Assembly (NCBI GenBank): GCA_023391905.1
Contig: JAEWAD010000453.1
Span: 1 to 33,713, forward strand
Origin: Pseudomonadota bacterium
GTDB taxonomy: Bacteria > Pseudomonadota > Alphaproteobacteria > Rhizobiales > Kaistiaceae
Reading direction: 5' to 3'
Length of the DNA: 33,713 bases
The notes under the pieces were generated by a model. That model ran no database searches. It worked only from the letters and a program-made list of their open reading frames with translations, and was not told the origin of the DNA. Position 1 is the stretch's first letter. Each line of letters begins with the position of its first letter. A program made the translations under genes and the position numbers. Positions 22,632-30,652 of the stretch are shown in pieces.

Positions 22632-24446
22632 CTATTTCCGGCTGGCCAGCCAGCGGGCGTTGTAGCCGAGCGGATGCTCCGGCAGGCGCTCGACCGGCAC
22701 GTCGAGATTGGCGGCGCGGATGCGGGCGAGGTCGGCCTTCGGCTTGCGCTCCATGGTGAGCACGCCGTTCTGTTCCTGATAGGTGTCGGTCAGCTGGGTG
22801 TAGCAATAGCCCGCCAGGATCACCGAATTGGTGGCGCCACGGAGCACATCGGCGTAGCGCGTCAGGAAATCCTCGGCATCCTTGGCCTGGCTGTAGCCCC
22901 AGCCCTTTTCCTGGCCCATGAAATAAGCGATGCCGCCGAACTCCGTCAGCATCACAGGCTGGCCGTTCCACGCGTGACCGTCCAGCGCCAGCGCGCGGCC
23001 GGAGGAGCGGAAGGTCGCCGTGGCATCGCGGAAATCCGCCTCGGTGCGATAGCGCCCGTCGAGCACGTCGCCGCTATGGTGGTAGTCGTGCACGGCGAAG
23101 ATATCGGTCTCGAGCTGTTCCCAGCCATCATTGCCGCTGACGGGGCGGGACGGGTCGAGCGCCTTGGTCAGGTGATAGAGCGCCTGGACGTAGCTGCGCT
23201 GGCGCGCGTCATGCGGCAGCTCGGGCACGCCCCAGGACTCGTTGAACGGCACCCAGGCAACAATGCAGGGATGCGAATAGTCGCGCTCGATCGCCTCCTG
23301 CCACTCCGCGGTGACGCGGGTCATCGCCTCGGCGGAATAGGCGTAGGCGCTCGGCATTTCCTCCCAGACCAGCAGGCCGAGCACGTCGGCCCAGTAGAGG
23401 AAGCGCGGGTTCTCGATCTTCTGGTGCTTGCGCACGCCGTTGAAGCCGAGCTGCTTGGTCAGTTCCACGTCGCGACGCAGTTCCTCGTCGCTCGCGGTCA
23501 TGACGCCTTCGCGCCAATAGCCCTGGTCGAGCACCAGGCGCAGGAAATAGGAGCGTCCGTTCATGACGAAGCGGCCATTCGCGGTCGAGACCGCCCGCAG
23601 CGCCGTGTAGCTCTTCAGCGTGTCGACAGCCTCACCCTTGGCGTCGAGCAGCGTGACCTCGGCGTCGATCAGCTGCGGATGCTCCGGCGACCAGGTATAG
23701 GCGGCGCGGGCATCATCGATGCCGGGGTCGGGGAGGGCGATCACCCTGCCCGTGTCCTTGCCGGTCACGGCATACTCGTCCTCGACCAGCGTGCGCCCCT
23801 CGAGCGAGAGCTTGACCCGCAGGCGGCAGCCCGCCGGCTGCGCCACGCGCGCATCGAGGCGGATCTCGAACCGGGTATAGTCCGGCGTCCAATGCAGACG
23901 GTCGACATGGCTGCGGCCGACGCGCTCGATCCAGACGCTCTGCCAGATGCCGGTCGTGCGCGGATACCAGATGCCGTGCGGCGCCGGCAGCCAGTCCTGC
24001 TTGCCGCGCGGCTTGTGCATGTCGGCCGGATCGTCCTCGGCCCGCACGACGACCTCGAACCTACGGCCCTTGACCAGGCCGGCGAGGGCGATGCGCACCG
24101 GCGTGTGGCCACCGGTGTGGGAAGCCGCGTGCTGGCCGTCGATCCAGATGTCGCTCTGATAGTCGATGGCGCCGAAATGCAGGATCAGGTCATGCGCGTC
24201 GTCGATCGCCAGTTCCGCCGGCAGTTCGACGGTGCGGCGATACCAGACGACCGGATGGAATCCCTCGTCGTGGAGGCCGCTGCGCGGGGCCTCCGGCACA
24301 TAGGGCACGTTGATGGACAGCGCGAAATCCGGCTGATCCGGACGCTGCCACTGGGCCGCGTCGTCATAGGCGAACTGCCACGCGCCATCGAGCGACTGCC
24401 AGAGGCTGCGCTCCATCTGCGGCCGCGGGTGGGAACTGTAGACCAC
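22632..24446 (-). CDS. Glycoside hydrolase family 2 enzyme
   Basis: The 604-residue protein has the three-domain GH2 layout: an N-terminal jelly-roll (residues about 1-175, with WYRRTVELP and IDYQSDIWIDGQ), an immunoglobulin-like domain (about 175-290) and a TIM barrel. The acid/base is E403 in PFNESWG and the nucleophile E502 in MLTEFGG, both intact; NGVRKHQKIENPRFLYWADVLGLLVWEEMPS is a typical GH2 barrel stretch. Substrate (beta-galactoside, glucuronide or mannoside) cannot be told. There is no signal peptide, so it is cytoplasmic. I chose GTG 24446 because GGAGG lies 7 bases upstream and the protein then begins just before the jelly-roll. Own promoter and a palindromic operator candidate lie upstream. 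Confidence 0.9.
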   Translation of the reverse strand: MVYSSHPRPQMERSLWQSLDGAWQFAYDDAAQWQRPDQPDFALSINVPYVPEAPRSGLHDEGFHPVVWYRRTVELPAELAIDDAHDLILHFGAIDYQSDIWIDGQHAASHTGGHTPVRIALAGLVKGRRFEVVVRAEDDPADMHKPRGKQDWLPAPHGIWYPRTTGIWQSVWIERVGRSHVDRLHWTPDYTRFEIRLDARVAQPAGCRLRVKLSLEGRTLVEDEYAVTGKDTGRVIALPDPGIDDARAAYTWSPEHPQLIDAEVTLLDAKGEAVDTLKSYTALRAVSTANGRFVMNGRSYFLRLVLDQGYWREGVMTASDEELRRDVELTKQLGFNGVRKHQKIENPRFLYWADVLGLLVWEEMPSAYAYSAEAMTRVTAEWQEAIERDYSHPCIVAWVPFNESWGVPELPHDARQRSYVQALYHLTKALDPSRPVSGNDGWEQLETDIFAVHDYHHSGDVLDGRYRTEADFRDATATFRSSGRALALDGHAWNGQPVMLTEFGGIAYFMGQEKGWGYSQAKDAEDFLTRYADVLRGATNSVILAGYCYTQLTDTYQEQNGVLTMERKPKADLARIRAANLDVPVERLPEHPLGYNARWLASRK

Positions 24447-24528
24447 GGGATTTCCTCCAAATCCTGCCAAGACCCCGGCCGCAACGAACCGTTCTCGGGA
24501 CGCCGGAGCGACCCGATCTGCAAGCCCA

Positions 24529-24545
24529 AGGGCAGGGGACCCGCC
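24529..24545 (+). repeat. 17-bp direct repeat, copy 2 (GH2 5' side)
   Basis: An exact copy of the repeat at 22611-22627 (AGGGCAGGGGACCCGCC). It lies in the transcribed leader of the GH2 gene, between the promoter and the ribosome site. Confidence 0.8.
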
Positions 24546-24561
24546 CTCCTCCAACCTGCGC

Positions 24562-24574
24562 TGATCCGGGATCA
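24562..24574 (-). promoter_or_regulatory. Palindromic operator candidate for the GH2 gene
   Basis: TGATCC-G-GGATCA is a perfect 13-base palindrome located at about +1 to +15 relative to the promoter at 24583-24611. A site there could block initiation when a LacI- or GntR-type repressor binds. No such regulator gene is found in the window. Confidence 0.5.
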
Positions 24575-24582
24575 ATGGTATT

Positions 24583-24611
24583 ATGATAAGATTGCGACTT
24601 CGGGGTGTCAA
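24583..24611 (-). promoter_or_regulatory. Sigma-70-type promoter of the GH2 gene
   Basis: Read on the minus strand, TTGACA (24606-24611) is followed by exactly 17 bases and TATCAT (24583-24588). This is a strong match to the consensus and 137 bases upstream of the chosen GTG start, in a local AT-rich patch. Confidence 0.75.
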
Positions 24612-24616
24612 TTGAG

Positions 24617-24680
24617 GCGTGGCCAATGGGCCACGCGCCTGGAAGATCGCGCTTCCGTCGCCGCTTTGCCCGAAAGCGGC
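24617..24680. repeat. Two tandem perfect hairpins
   Basis: GCGTGGCC-AATG-GGCCACGC (24617-24636) and GCCGCTTT-GCCCG-AAAGCGGC (24660-24680) are two perfect 8-bp stems in the spacer between divergent genes. They are directly upstream of the GH2 promoter and upstream of the plus-strand gene at 24746. Role unknown; insulator-like terminator or transcript leader structures are possible. Confidence 0.6.
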
Positions 24681-24745
24681 CCCATTGACGTCGGGAATTG
24701 CTGCCAGTCTTGCACGCAACCGTACGAATAAGCAGAGGATTCGCG

Positions 24746-25489
24746 ATGGACATGATCCATGACGGCGCGTCTCGGCAGCGCCTCAAGACCTTGCCGAAGC
24801 TGGCCATTCATGGCTCGGCAGGGCTCGCGGCGATCGTCTGCGCCGGCCTTGTCGGCCATTTCATGATGGGTTCGGGCGAGCCACGCGCCGCCAGCACCAC
24901 GCCGCCAGCCACCGCGCAGATCTACGAGGTGCCGGATCTCGACCCGGCCGAGGCCGCGCCCGTGGTCTCGTCGACCACCGATGCGGCTGCCAGCACGCCG
25001 GCGGCCGCGCCGCAGCCCGTCGCCGCGGCGCCGATCCCGCCCAAGCCGGTCGCCAAGCCTGCCGTGAAGGCGGCGGCACGCAACTGCGACGGCGGCAAGT
25101 GCGAGTCGTGGGAATCGATCGTGGACAAGGCGCTGGCGAACGGATCGTCCGGCGCGAGACGCGCGGCGCCGATGCCGGCCTCGGCACCGGGCGGAACGCC
25201 GCGGCTCGACCCGTATCAGACAGGCGCCGTCGCGCCCGTCGACGACGTCATGCCGCCGCCGGTCATGGGACGGAACATTCCGCCACAGGACGTCGCGCCG
25301 CGGGACCTGACGGCGCAGTACGAGCCGCGCGTGATCGAACGCGAGGGACCGACATCGATCGGCGACATGGCCAAGTCGGCGACGACGTCGGCCGCCGCGA
25401 CCGTCGTCACGCAGAGCAGCAAGCTGGTCGACAATCTGATGCGCTGGAGCGAGAACGCGGTTTCCGGCGTCGGCCTCAAGCGGGACTGA
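24746..25489 (+). CDS. Membrane-anchored Ala/Pro-rich protein of unknown function
   Basis: The 247-residue protein has one N-terminal transmembrane segment at about residues 19-38 (AIHGSAGLAAIVCAGLVGHF), no lipobox, and then a long Ala/Pro/Thr/Val-rich linker reaching about residue 110. A short C-x4-C element (NCDGGKCESWESIVDKAL, near residues 112-130) follows, then a second low-complexity part and a C-terminal helix. It resembles alphaproteobacterial periplasm-facing anchors of unknown role. I do not recognise a family. The start ATG 24746 has AGAGGA 7 bases upstream. It stands alone; the neighbours on both sides are on the other strand. Confidence 0.6.
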   Translation: MDMIHDGASRQRLKTLPKLAIHGSAGLAAIVCAGLVGHFMMGSGEPRAASTTPPATAQIYEVPDLDPAEAAPVVSSTTDAAASTPAAAPQPVAAAPIPPKPVAKPAVKAAARNCDGGKCESWESIVDKALANGSSGARRAAPMPASAPGGTPRLDPYQTGAVAPVDDVMPPPVMGRNIPPQDVAPRDLTAQYEPRVIEREGPTSIGDMAKSATTSAAATVVTQSSKLVDNLMRWSENAVSGVGLKRD

Positions 25490-25680
25490 GGCGTCCCGCC
25501 ACGCCCATACAAATAAGTTCCATAATATATCTTATGCGAATCGAGGATGTAGAGGGACACAGGATGGTGTGGCGCAGGACGGCTCGATCCAGCGGATCGT
25601 GACAGTCACCCTCACCGACCTGCCAATATCGCTTTCGCCCGTATGGCCCGCCTGGCGGATCGGGCCCGGAGCGATCCGGC

Positions 25681-26223
25681 TCAGCTGCGGCGTCGGCTGA
25701 AGTCCGAGCTGCGCTGTCCGCTGCGCCATGACGCGAGCAACCGTTCGACGTTCGCATCCGTCCCGTCCGTCGAGTTCAGCTCGACATCGTAGACCTTGCC
25801 GACATGCACGGTCTCGTAGTCCTGCCTGGCACTGCCGACCGGCCGGTCGCCGCGCGCCGCCTCCCGTTCGATCAGAAGCTCCAGCGAACAATGGACGCCG
25901 ACGAAGAAGACGTCGTGGTCTGCCAGCAGCTCCGTGAGCGCGTCGAGCCATCCGTCGGTATCGAGGATGTGCTCGAGGATCAGATCGTTGCCGGCATCGG
26001 CATAGGCCTTCAGCGAACGGTGAAAGCCGTCGAAGAACGCGGGCCTGGCCTCGGACCATCGGAATTCCCCGCTTCGGAAGCGGCGCATGGGCAGCACACC
26101 CGCATCGCGCAGGTGATCGATGGAGATGTGCCAGAACGGACGCTCGATCCGGTCCTGCAGCGCCGTGGCGATGGTGGATTTTCCGGAGCTCGAGGCTCCA
26201 TGGAGAAAGATGATCTGTGCCAT
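25681..26223 (-). CDS. Chloramphenicol phosphotransferase-like P-loop kinase
   Basis: The 180-residue protein opens with FLHGASSSGKST, a Walker A at residues 9-17 in the CPT (PF07931) style. HISIDHLRD (about residues 34-42) and a central ILEHILDTDGW segment follow, then VFFVGVHCSLELLIEREAARGDRPVGSARQDY (about 119-150), the CPT-family REAxRGDRxxGxA motif. Members phosphorylate small molecules, including chloramphenicol in Streptomyces venezuelae; most bacterial homologues have no known substrate. Length matches the family (about 175-190). I set the start at the ATG complemented at 26221-26223, preceded by GGAAAA. It stands alone, in a region without other resistance genes. Confidence 0.8.
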   Translation of the reverse strand: MAQIIFLHGASSSGKSTIATALQDRIERPFWHISIDHLRDAGVLPMRRFRSGEFRWSEARPAFFDGFHRSLKAYADAGNDLILEHILDTDGWLDALTELLADHDVFFVGVHCSLELLIEREAARGDRPVGSARQDYETVHVGKVYDVELNSTDGTDANVERLLASWRSGQRSSDFSRRRS

Positions 26224-26442
26224 GCTGGTTTTCCGCCATTCGTCGCGCTGCATAGGAAAAGCCTGTGACGGCGCAATGACGCAAGGCCCCGGTCTCGGCG
26301 CGCCGACGTTCTCCGTCCGTTCTCGCCAGGATCGGGCAGGTGGGGGCACCCTGCCCGACCTTCCGGCAGGTCGCCGCGGCTGGCAATCCGGCGCCGCATC
26401 GATTAGCTAAGCTTCGGCAACCATCGATGGGGACGAGACGCC

Positions 26443-27027
26443 TTGAACAGCTTCCTGACCGGCCTCGCCGGCGCTTCCGCGCGCCTGATCGGCGTCATGC
26501 TCGGCGCCGTCGTCGCGGTCATCGTGGCGGGCTTCCTCGTCATCACGGGCTTCCAGGGCTGGTATGAATCGCGCCGGGAGGAATGGCAGCTGGCGCGCAT
26601 GCCGGCCTTTCTCCAGGTCACCGGCATGACCTATTCGAACGAGGTCAGCGAAGGGCCCGGTCCCGGCGCCAACGAGACCGGCCTCGCCGTCTATGGCCTG
26701 CCCGACGCCATCGCCACGGAGATCGCTGACAAGGGCCTGGACTTTTTCGCGCGCGCCGAGACGCCCTGGAAAGGCTGGCGGCCGACGCCGGTCGAGCGCG
26801 ACCAGAGCTGGTCCGTGGATTTCCGCACCGCCCCGGCCGCCGCACCGCCCGATCTAGCCGATTATCTCGACGAATATGGCCGCCCGCTCGACGTGCCTCC
26901 GCGATTGGCGGCGCAGATCGACCACGCGATCCAGGCGCCCGGCTCCTATTACGCCTATGGACGGGCCGGATCCCTGCTGATCGTGGCGCCGGCGGCGCGG
27001 CAGGCCTATCTCCTCTATCGCGGCTAG
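26443..27027 (+). CDS. Small membrane-anchored protein of unknown function
   Basis: The 194-residue protein has one transmembrane segment at about residues 15-38 (RLIGVMLGAVVAVIVAGFLVITGF), then a soluble part with no cysteine motif and no match I recognise. It contains a WKGWRPTP turn near residue 107 and a C-terminal hydrophobic strand SLLIVAPAARQAYLLYRG. The start is TTG at 26443 in GACGCCTTGAAC, with GGGGACGAG as a ribosome site; the first ATG would fall inside the membrane segment. It is the only gene between the CPT-like kinase and the DUF1868 gene, on the plus strand. Confidence 0.65.
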   Translation: MNSFLTGLAGASARLIGVMLGAVVAVIVAGFLVITGFQGWYESRREEWQLARMPAFLQVTGMTYSNEVSEGPGPGANETGLAVYGLPDAIATEIADKGLDFFARAETPWKGWRPTPVERDQSWSVDFRTAPAAAPPDLADYLDEYGRPLDVPPRLAAQIDHAIQAPGSYYAYGRAGSLLIVAPAARQAYLLYRG

Positions 27028-27192
27028 CAAACCGCTCCAGCGGGCGAGGGCGCCCGCCTGCCCTCACCCGTCGTTCCGCCTGCGCATGTCCACCTGATCC
27101 AACGTGTCACCATCGGTTCATGCGACGCGGCTATGGAGCGGCGCGCCGGGTCGCGGATACGCCGCGCCCGGCCTGTGCTGCAAGGGAATTCC

Positions 27193-27900
27193 ATGACGAC
27201 GGAGACTTCACGACTCGCCCGCTTCGCGGCCCATGCGCATCAGGCGCCGCCGCGCCATCTCGGCCGCCGATACGACCGCGCGGGCAATTTCCTCCACGAA
27301 CCCGGCAATACCATCGTCTGCCACCTTGTCGAGGGTTCGGCATCGCAGGCCGCGATCGTCGAGGTACGGCAACGCATGATGGCCATGCCGGACGCCGGTC
27401 AGCTAGCCTTCACGCCGATCCCCAGCCTGCACATGACCCTGTTCCAGGGCATTCTGGAGGATCGCCGCGATCCGCCGTTCTGGCCTCTCGACATGCCGCG
27501 CGAGACGCCGATCGACGCGATGACGGCGCACTATCTGGACCGGCTGACGCGGTTTCCGGCCCAGCCGCCTTTCGAGGTCGAGATCATCGATGTCGTGCCG
27601 ACGGGGCTGACGGTCGCCGGTACGACAGCGGCGGATCGGCAGGCCATGAAGGCCTGGCGCGACGCGCTGGCCGAAACCTTCGGCTACCGCCATCCGGATC
27701 ATGGCGACTACGTCTTCCACGTGACGCTCGCCTACATGATCGACTGGCTGCCCGACGAACGCCTGGAGGCCTGGCAGGCGCTGTTCGACGAGTGCCGCGC
27801 CCTGCTCCACCGCGCGCCCCGCCTCGAGCTTCGGCCGCCAGCCTTCTGCAGCTTCGAGGACATGAAACATTTCAAGATCTTGCGGGAATTCTCTCAATAG
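27193..27900 (+). CDS. DUF1868 family 2H phosphoesterase-like protein
   Basis: The 235-residue protein carries the two HxT motifs of 2H phosphoesterases: H80-M-T82 in SLHMTLFQG and H176-V-T178 in VFHVTLAY. The NFLHEPGNTIVCHL opening is characteristic of DUF1868. Related enzymes cleave cyclic 2',3' or 1'',2'' phosphates in RNA or nucleotide products. It is cytoplasmic, with no signal peptide. I chose ATG 27193 because AAGGGA lies 5 bases upstream; the frame is open earlier without support. Its stop overlaps the convergent GIY-YIG gene by 7 bases. Confidence 0.85.
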   Translation: MTTETSRLARFAAHAHQAPPRHLGRRYDRAGNFLHEPGNTIVCHLVEGSASQAAIVEVRQRMMAMPDAGQLAFTPIPSLHMTLFQGILEDRRDPPFWPLDMPRETPIDAMTAHYLDRLTRFPAQPPFEVEIIDVVPTGLTVAGTTAADRQAMKAWRDALAETFGYRHPDHGDYVFHVTLAYMIDWLPDERLEAWQALFDECRALLHRAPRLELRPPAFCSFEDMKHFKILREFSQ

Positions 27901-28625
27901 GGTGCGTCGTCGAGCTCGTGGGATCCGAGGCGGTCGCTCCTCCGGGGAGCGTCGGGCCTCATCGCCTTGAAGCGCGCGGCGACCTTGGTGGCCGCCGCCG
28001 CCCGCGCCAGCGTCTTCCGGCGCCGCTGCAGCGCTTCGCGATAGTCGACCGTCTCGATATCGCGCAGGAACACGGCGCCCGGCGCGAGCCGCCGGACCGC
28101 CCGCTCCACGTCATCCAGGCTGGCCCGGAAGAACTCCTTGCGGCAGTTTCGCGTGTTGACCCGGACCCGATGAAACGTCTCGTGCAGGGCGCGTTCCAGC
28201 GCCGGCGCGTCGTCGCTGTAGATCACCGCATGCAGCTCGAACGCGAACGGCACGCTGGCGTCACCGAGTTCGCGCACCCGATCGGCTGGATCGAGGCGAC
28301 GGGTGAGCCCGATCTTGACCACGTCGCGACTACCGAAGGAGCCGATGTTCGAGACGACGTAGACATAGCCGGAGCGCGTCTGCTCGGCGAGCGCCGGCGC
28401 CCGTGCGGGCCTGCGGGCAGGGCCACGGCCTTCCCCGCCCTGCCCTTCGTCGCTGAGCTTCGAGACCGCCGCTTCGACCTCGGTCAGGACGAGGTTCAAC
28501 CGCGCCTCGAGGACGCGGCTCTCGGCGCATTTGCGCCGGTAGCCGATGGAGGCCGCGATCCATGGAACCGGCGTCACCACCAGGATCACCAGCGCGTCGA
28601 GCCAGATTGCCGAGATGGTGTCCAT
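27894..28625 (-). CDS. Membrane-anchored GIY-YIG (T5orf172-like) protein
   Basis: The 243-residue protein has an N-terminal transmembrane helix (residues about 7-27), a coiled charged linker with a Gly/Arg/Pro/Ala stretch (about 60-80), and a GIY-YIG-type domain of the T5orf172/MUG113 kind (about 86-175). It contains SGYVYVVSN, VVKIGLTRRLDPADRVRELG and HETFHRVRVNTRNCRKEFF. The YVYV...KIGLT pair replaces the GIY-YIG signature, followed by an R in the helix and a Glu in KEFF. A basic C-terminal tail follows. GIY-YIG proteins cut nucleic acid; a membrane-bound form is unusual. A GGGGAGGG precedes the ATG. It may be the last gene of a minus-strand series with the oxidoreductase upstream. Confidence 0.75.
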   Translation of the reverse strand: MDTISAIWLDALVILVVTPVPWIAASIGYRRKCAESRVLEARLNLVLTEVEAAVSKLSDEGQGGEGRGPARRPARAPALAEQTRSGYVYVVSNIGSFGSRDVVKIGLTRRLDPADRVRELGDASVPFAFELHAVIYSDDAPALERALHETFHRVRVNTRNCRKEFFRASLDDVERAVRRLAPGAVFLRDIETVDYREALQRRRKTLARAAAATKVAARFKAMRPDAPRRSDRLGSHELDDAPY

Positions 28626-28814
28626 GCGCCCTCCCCGTCAATACGCGGTCAACCGCGCACCAGCCGGGGGGAAGCCAAAGCGCACCGCCAACGTCCCATA
28701 AGTTGTAGCATATGGATCGATGCGCGCAAAACGAGTTGGAGCCCGGCGTGCGGAGACGGTGTCGTCCGGCTCCGTGCTGGAAGGGCCTCTGGCTGTGCTC
28801 TGGCCGCTCGCGGC

Positions 28815-29876
28815 TCAGGCGACGGTCTCGAGCGTCGGATAGTCGGTGTAGCCTTCGGGCCCCGCCGTATAGAAGGTGCCCGGGTCCGGCTCATTGAGCG
28901 GAGCGTTCGCGGCGAAGCGATCCGGCAGGTCCGGCGTCGCGAGATAGTTGCGGCCGAAGGCGACCGCGTCGGCCGCGCCCTCGCGGATCAGGCGCTCCGC
29001 CGAGGCCTTCGTCATCAGCTCATTGGCGATGACGGGACCACCGAAGGCCCGCTTGATGTCGGCGAGCAGGCTGTCCGGCTCCTCCCGCTCGATCACGTAG
29101 AGGAAGGCGATGTTGCGCCGCTTCAGCTCGGAGGCGACATAGGTGAACAGCGCCTTCGGATTGCTGTCGCCCATCTTGTGGTCGTCGCCCCGCGGCCGGA
29201 TATGCGCGCCGACGCGATCCGCACCCCAGACGTCGATCGCCGCGTCGACGATCTCCAGCATGAAGCGCGCCCGGTTCTCTATCGAGCCGCCATAGCGGTC
29301 GGTGCGGTGGTTGCTGCTGTCCTGCAGGAACTGGTCGATCAGGTAGCCGTTCGCGCCATGCACGTCGACGGCATCGAAGCCGGCCCGCTTGGCGTTTTCG
29401 GCGCCGCGCCGGAAGTCCGCCACGATGCCGGGGATCTCATCCGTTTCCAGCGCGCGCGGCACGACATAGTCCCGCATCGGCCGAAGCAGGCTGACATGCC
29501 CGGCGATACGGATGGCCGAGGGGGCGACCGGCAGGTCACCGCCGAGCAGTTCGGGGTCCGAAATGCGCCCGACATGCCAGAGCTGCGAAACCATGCGGCC
29601 GCCGGCGGCATGGACCGCGTCGGTCACCAGCTTCCAGCCGGCGACCTGCGCATCGTTCCAGATTCCCGGCGTGCCGTTGTAGCCGACGCCCTGCGCGCTG
29701 ACGCTGGTCGCCTCACTGATGATCAGCCCTGCCCCGGCGCGCTGGGCATAGTATTCCGCCATCATCGCGTTGGGCACGCGCGTTTCGCCGGCACGGCAAC
29801 GCGTCAGGGGCGACATGACGATACGGTTGGGCAGGCTGAGCGCACCCATCTGAAGGGGCTGAAAAAGCAAGGACAT
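28815..29876 (-). CDS. Old Yellow Enzyme / NADH:flavin oxidoreductase (NemA-like)
   Basis: This 353-residue FMN-dependent ene-reductase type TIM barrel begins SLLFQPLQMGALSLPNRIVMSPLTRCRA, a standard OYE start. It has SQLWHVGRISDPE (about residues 97-110), VDVHGANGYLIDQFLQDSSNHRTDRYGGS (about 175-202) with active-site H and N, and AFGRNYLATPDLPDRF (about 313-328). It reduces alpha,beta-unsaturated carbonyls or nitro compounds with NAD(P)H. The ATG at 29876 fits the family; an ATG at 29900 with CAGGAG 7 bases upstream would add eight basic residues. It lies 94 bases downstream of the truncated haemoglobin gene in the same direction, which could form a stress-response unit. Confidence 0.92.
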   Translation of the reverse strand: MSLLFQPLQMGALSLPNRIVMSPLTRCRAGETRVPNAMMAEYYAQRAGAGLIISEATSVSAQGVGYNGTPGIWNDAQVAGWKLVTDAVHAAGGRMVSQLWHVGRISDPELLGGDLPVAPSAIRIAGHVSLLRPMRDYVVPRALETDEIPGIVADFRRGAENAKRAGFDAVDVHGANGYLIDQFLQDSSNHRTDRYGGSIENRARFMLEIVDAAIDVWGADRVGAHIRPRGDDHKMGDSNPKALFTYVASELKRRNIAFLYVIEREEPDSLLADIKRAFGGPVIANELMTKASAERLIREGAADAVAFGRNYLATPDLPDRFAANAPLNEPDPGTFYTAGPEGYTDYPTLETVA

Positions 29877-29970
29877 GGATCGGCGGTTCCTTCGCGGCAT
29901 CAAACGGCTCCTGCCGTTCCGTCACTATAATGACGAAGGGAACCGTATCAATCCGTCAGGCGCCAAGCGG

Positions 29971-30396
29971 CTAGGCGCGCACCGAATGCCGGGGCCGCCG
30001 AACCTCGCCGCGAACCGTGCCGATCCCGAGCTCGAAGCTGTCGGCGATGCGGTTGGCGCGGTCGATGAAGATGGCAGCGCCGTCCGCCGGCATGATCTCC
30101 GACGCCGTGGCCCGGAACAACGCCAGCCAGCGATCGAAATGCTCCGCCTCGATCGGCAGGCGCAGATGCTTCTGCATCGGCCGGCCCTGGTAGCGGCCAG
30201 TCCTGAGCACGACGTTCGACCAGAAGGCGCAGAGCTTGTCGAGATGGTCGGGCCAGTCGTCGACCTGGGCCTCGAAGATCGGGCCGATCAGCGCGTCGCT
30301 TCGGACCCGGTCGTAGAAGGTGTGAACCAGGGTTTTGATCGATGCCTCGTCCACACCGGGGATGCCGTAGCCGAATCCGCTGGTCTCGCCCGCCAT
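29971..30396 (-). CDS. Group III truncated haemoglobin
   Basis: The 141-residue protein has the trHb3 layout: TFYDRVRSDALIGPIFEA (about residues 24-41), KLCAFWSNVVLRTGRYQGRPMQKHLRLPIEAEHFDRWLALF (about 52-92), where the histidine of EHFDRWL is the expected proximal haem ligand. A final helix ending in IADSFELG follows. Group III globins are linked to NO or oxygen chemistry and microaerobic life; the exact role is unknown. The ATG at 30396 has GGAG 8 bases upstream; the frame stays open further upstream but lacks homology. The Old Yellow Enzyme gene follows on the same strand. Confidence 0.92.
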   Translation of the reverse strand: MAGETSGFGYGIPGVDEASIKTLVHTFYDRVRSDALIGPIFEAQVDDWPDHLDKLCAFWSNVVLRTGRYQGRPMQKHLRLPIEAEHFDRWLALFRATASEIMPADGAAIFIDRANRIADSFELGIGTVRGEVRRPRHSVRA

Positions 30397-30495
30397 GATA
30401 GTCTCCGCTGCGCTGGGTCGCCTCACAGCTAGGCGTCCACGCGCCGCGGAACAAGCCCGCGTGACGAGGCGCCGCAAGCCGCGCCAAGGTTTCAA

Positions 30496-30525
30496 TTGAC
30501 AGACAGAAGCCGCTCCGACATCTAG
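30496..30525 (+). promoter_or_regulatory. Weak promoter candidate for rimO
   Basis: TTGACA at 30496-30501 is followed after 18 bases by ATCTAG (30520-30525), a poor -10. It lies in the 256-base divergent spacer between the globin gene and rimO, 128 bases before the rimO start. I see nothing else in this spacer. Confidence 0.3.
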
Positions 30526-30652
30526 GCGACCAGAAATAGAACAATGAAAAGGTAGCCCGTCCCGTCGACCTGTCCGCGCTCTCTGGCGCGGCGCGCCTGA
30601 CGCCCGTCGTACCGGACCAGCCACCGACCAACCAATACCGAGACATGCCCGC

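Noticed and set aside
22674..24731. 685-codon plus-strand frame opposite the GH2 gene
   Set aside because: The minus-strand GH2 protein has all domains and catalytic residues; the plus-strand frame is its codon-bias shadow.
27120..29930. 936-codon plus-strand frame
   Set aside because: It crosses four genes on both strands with recognised domains; it has no ribosome site or motif of its own.
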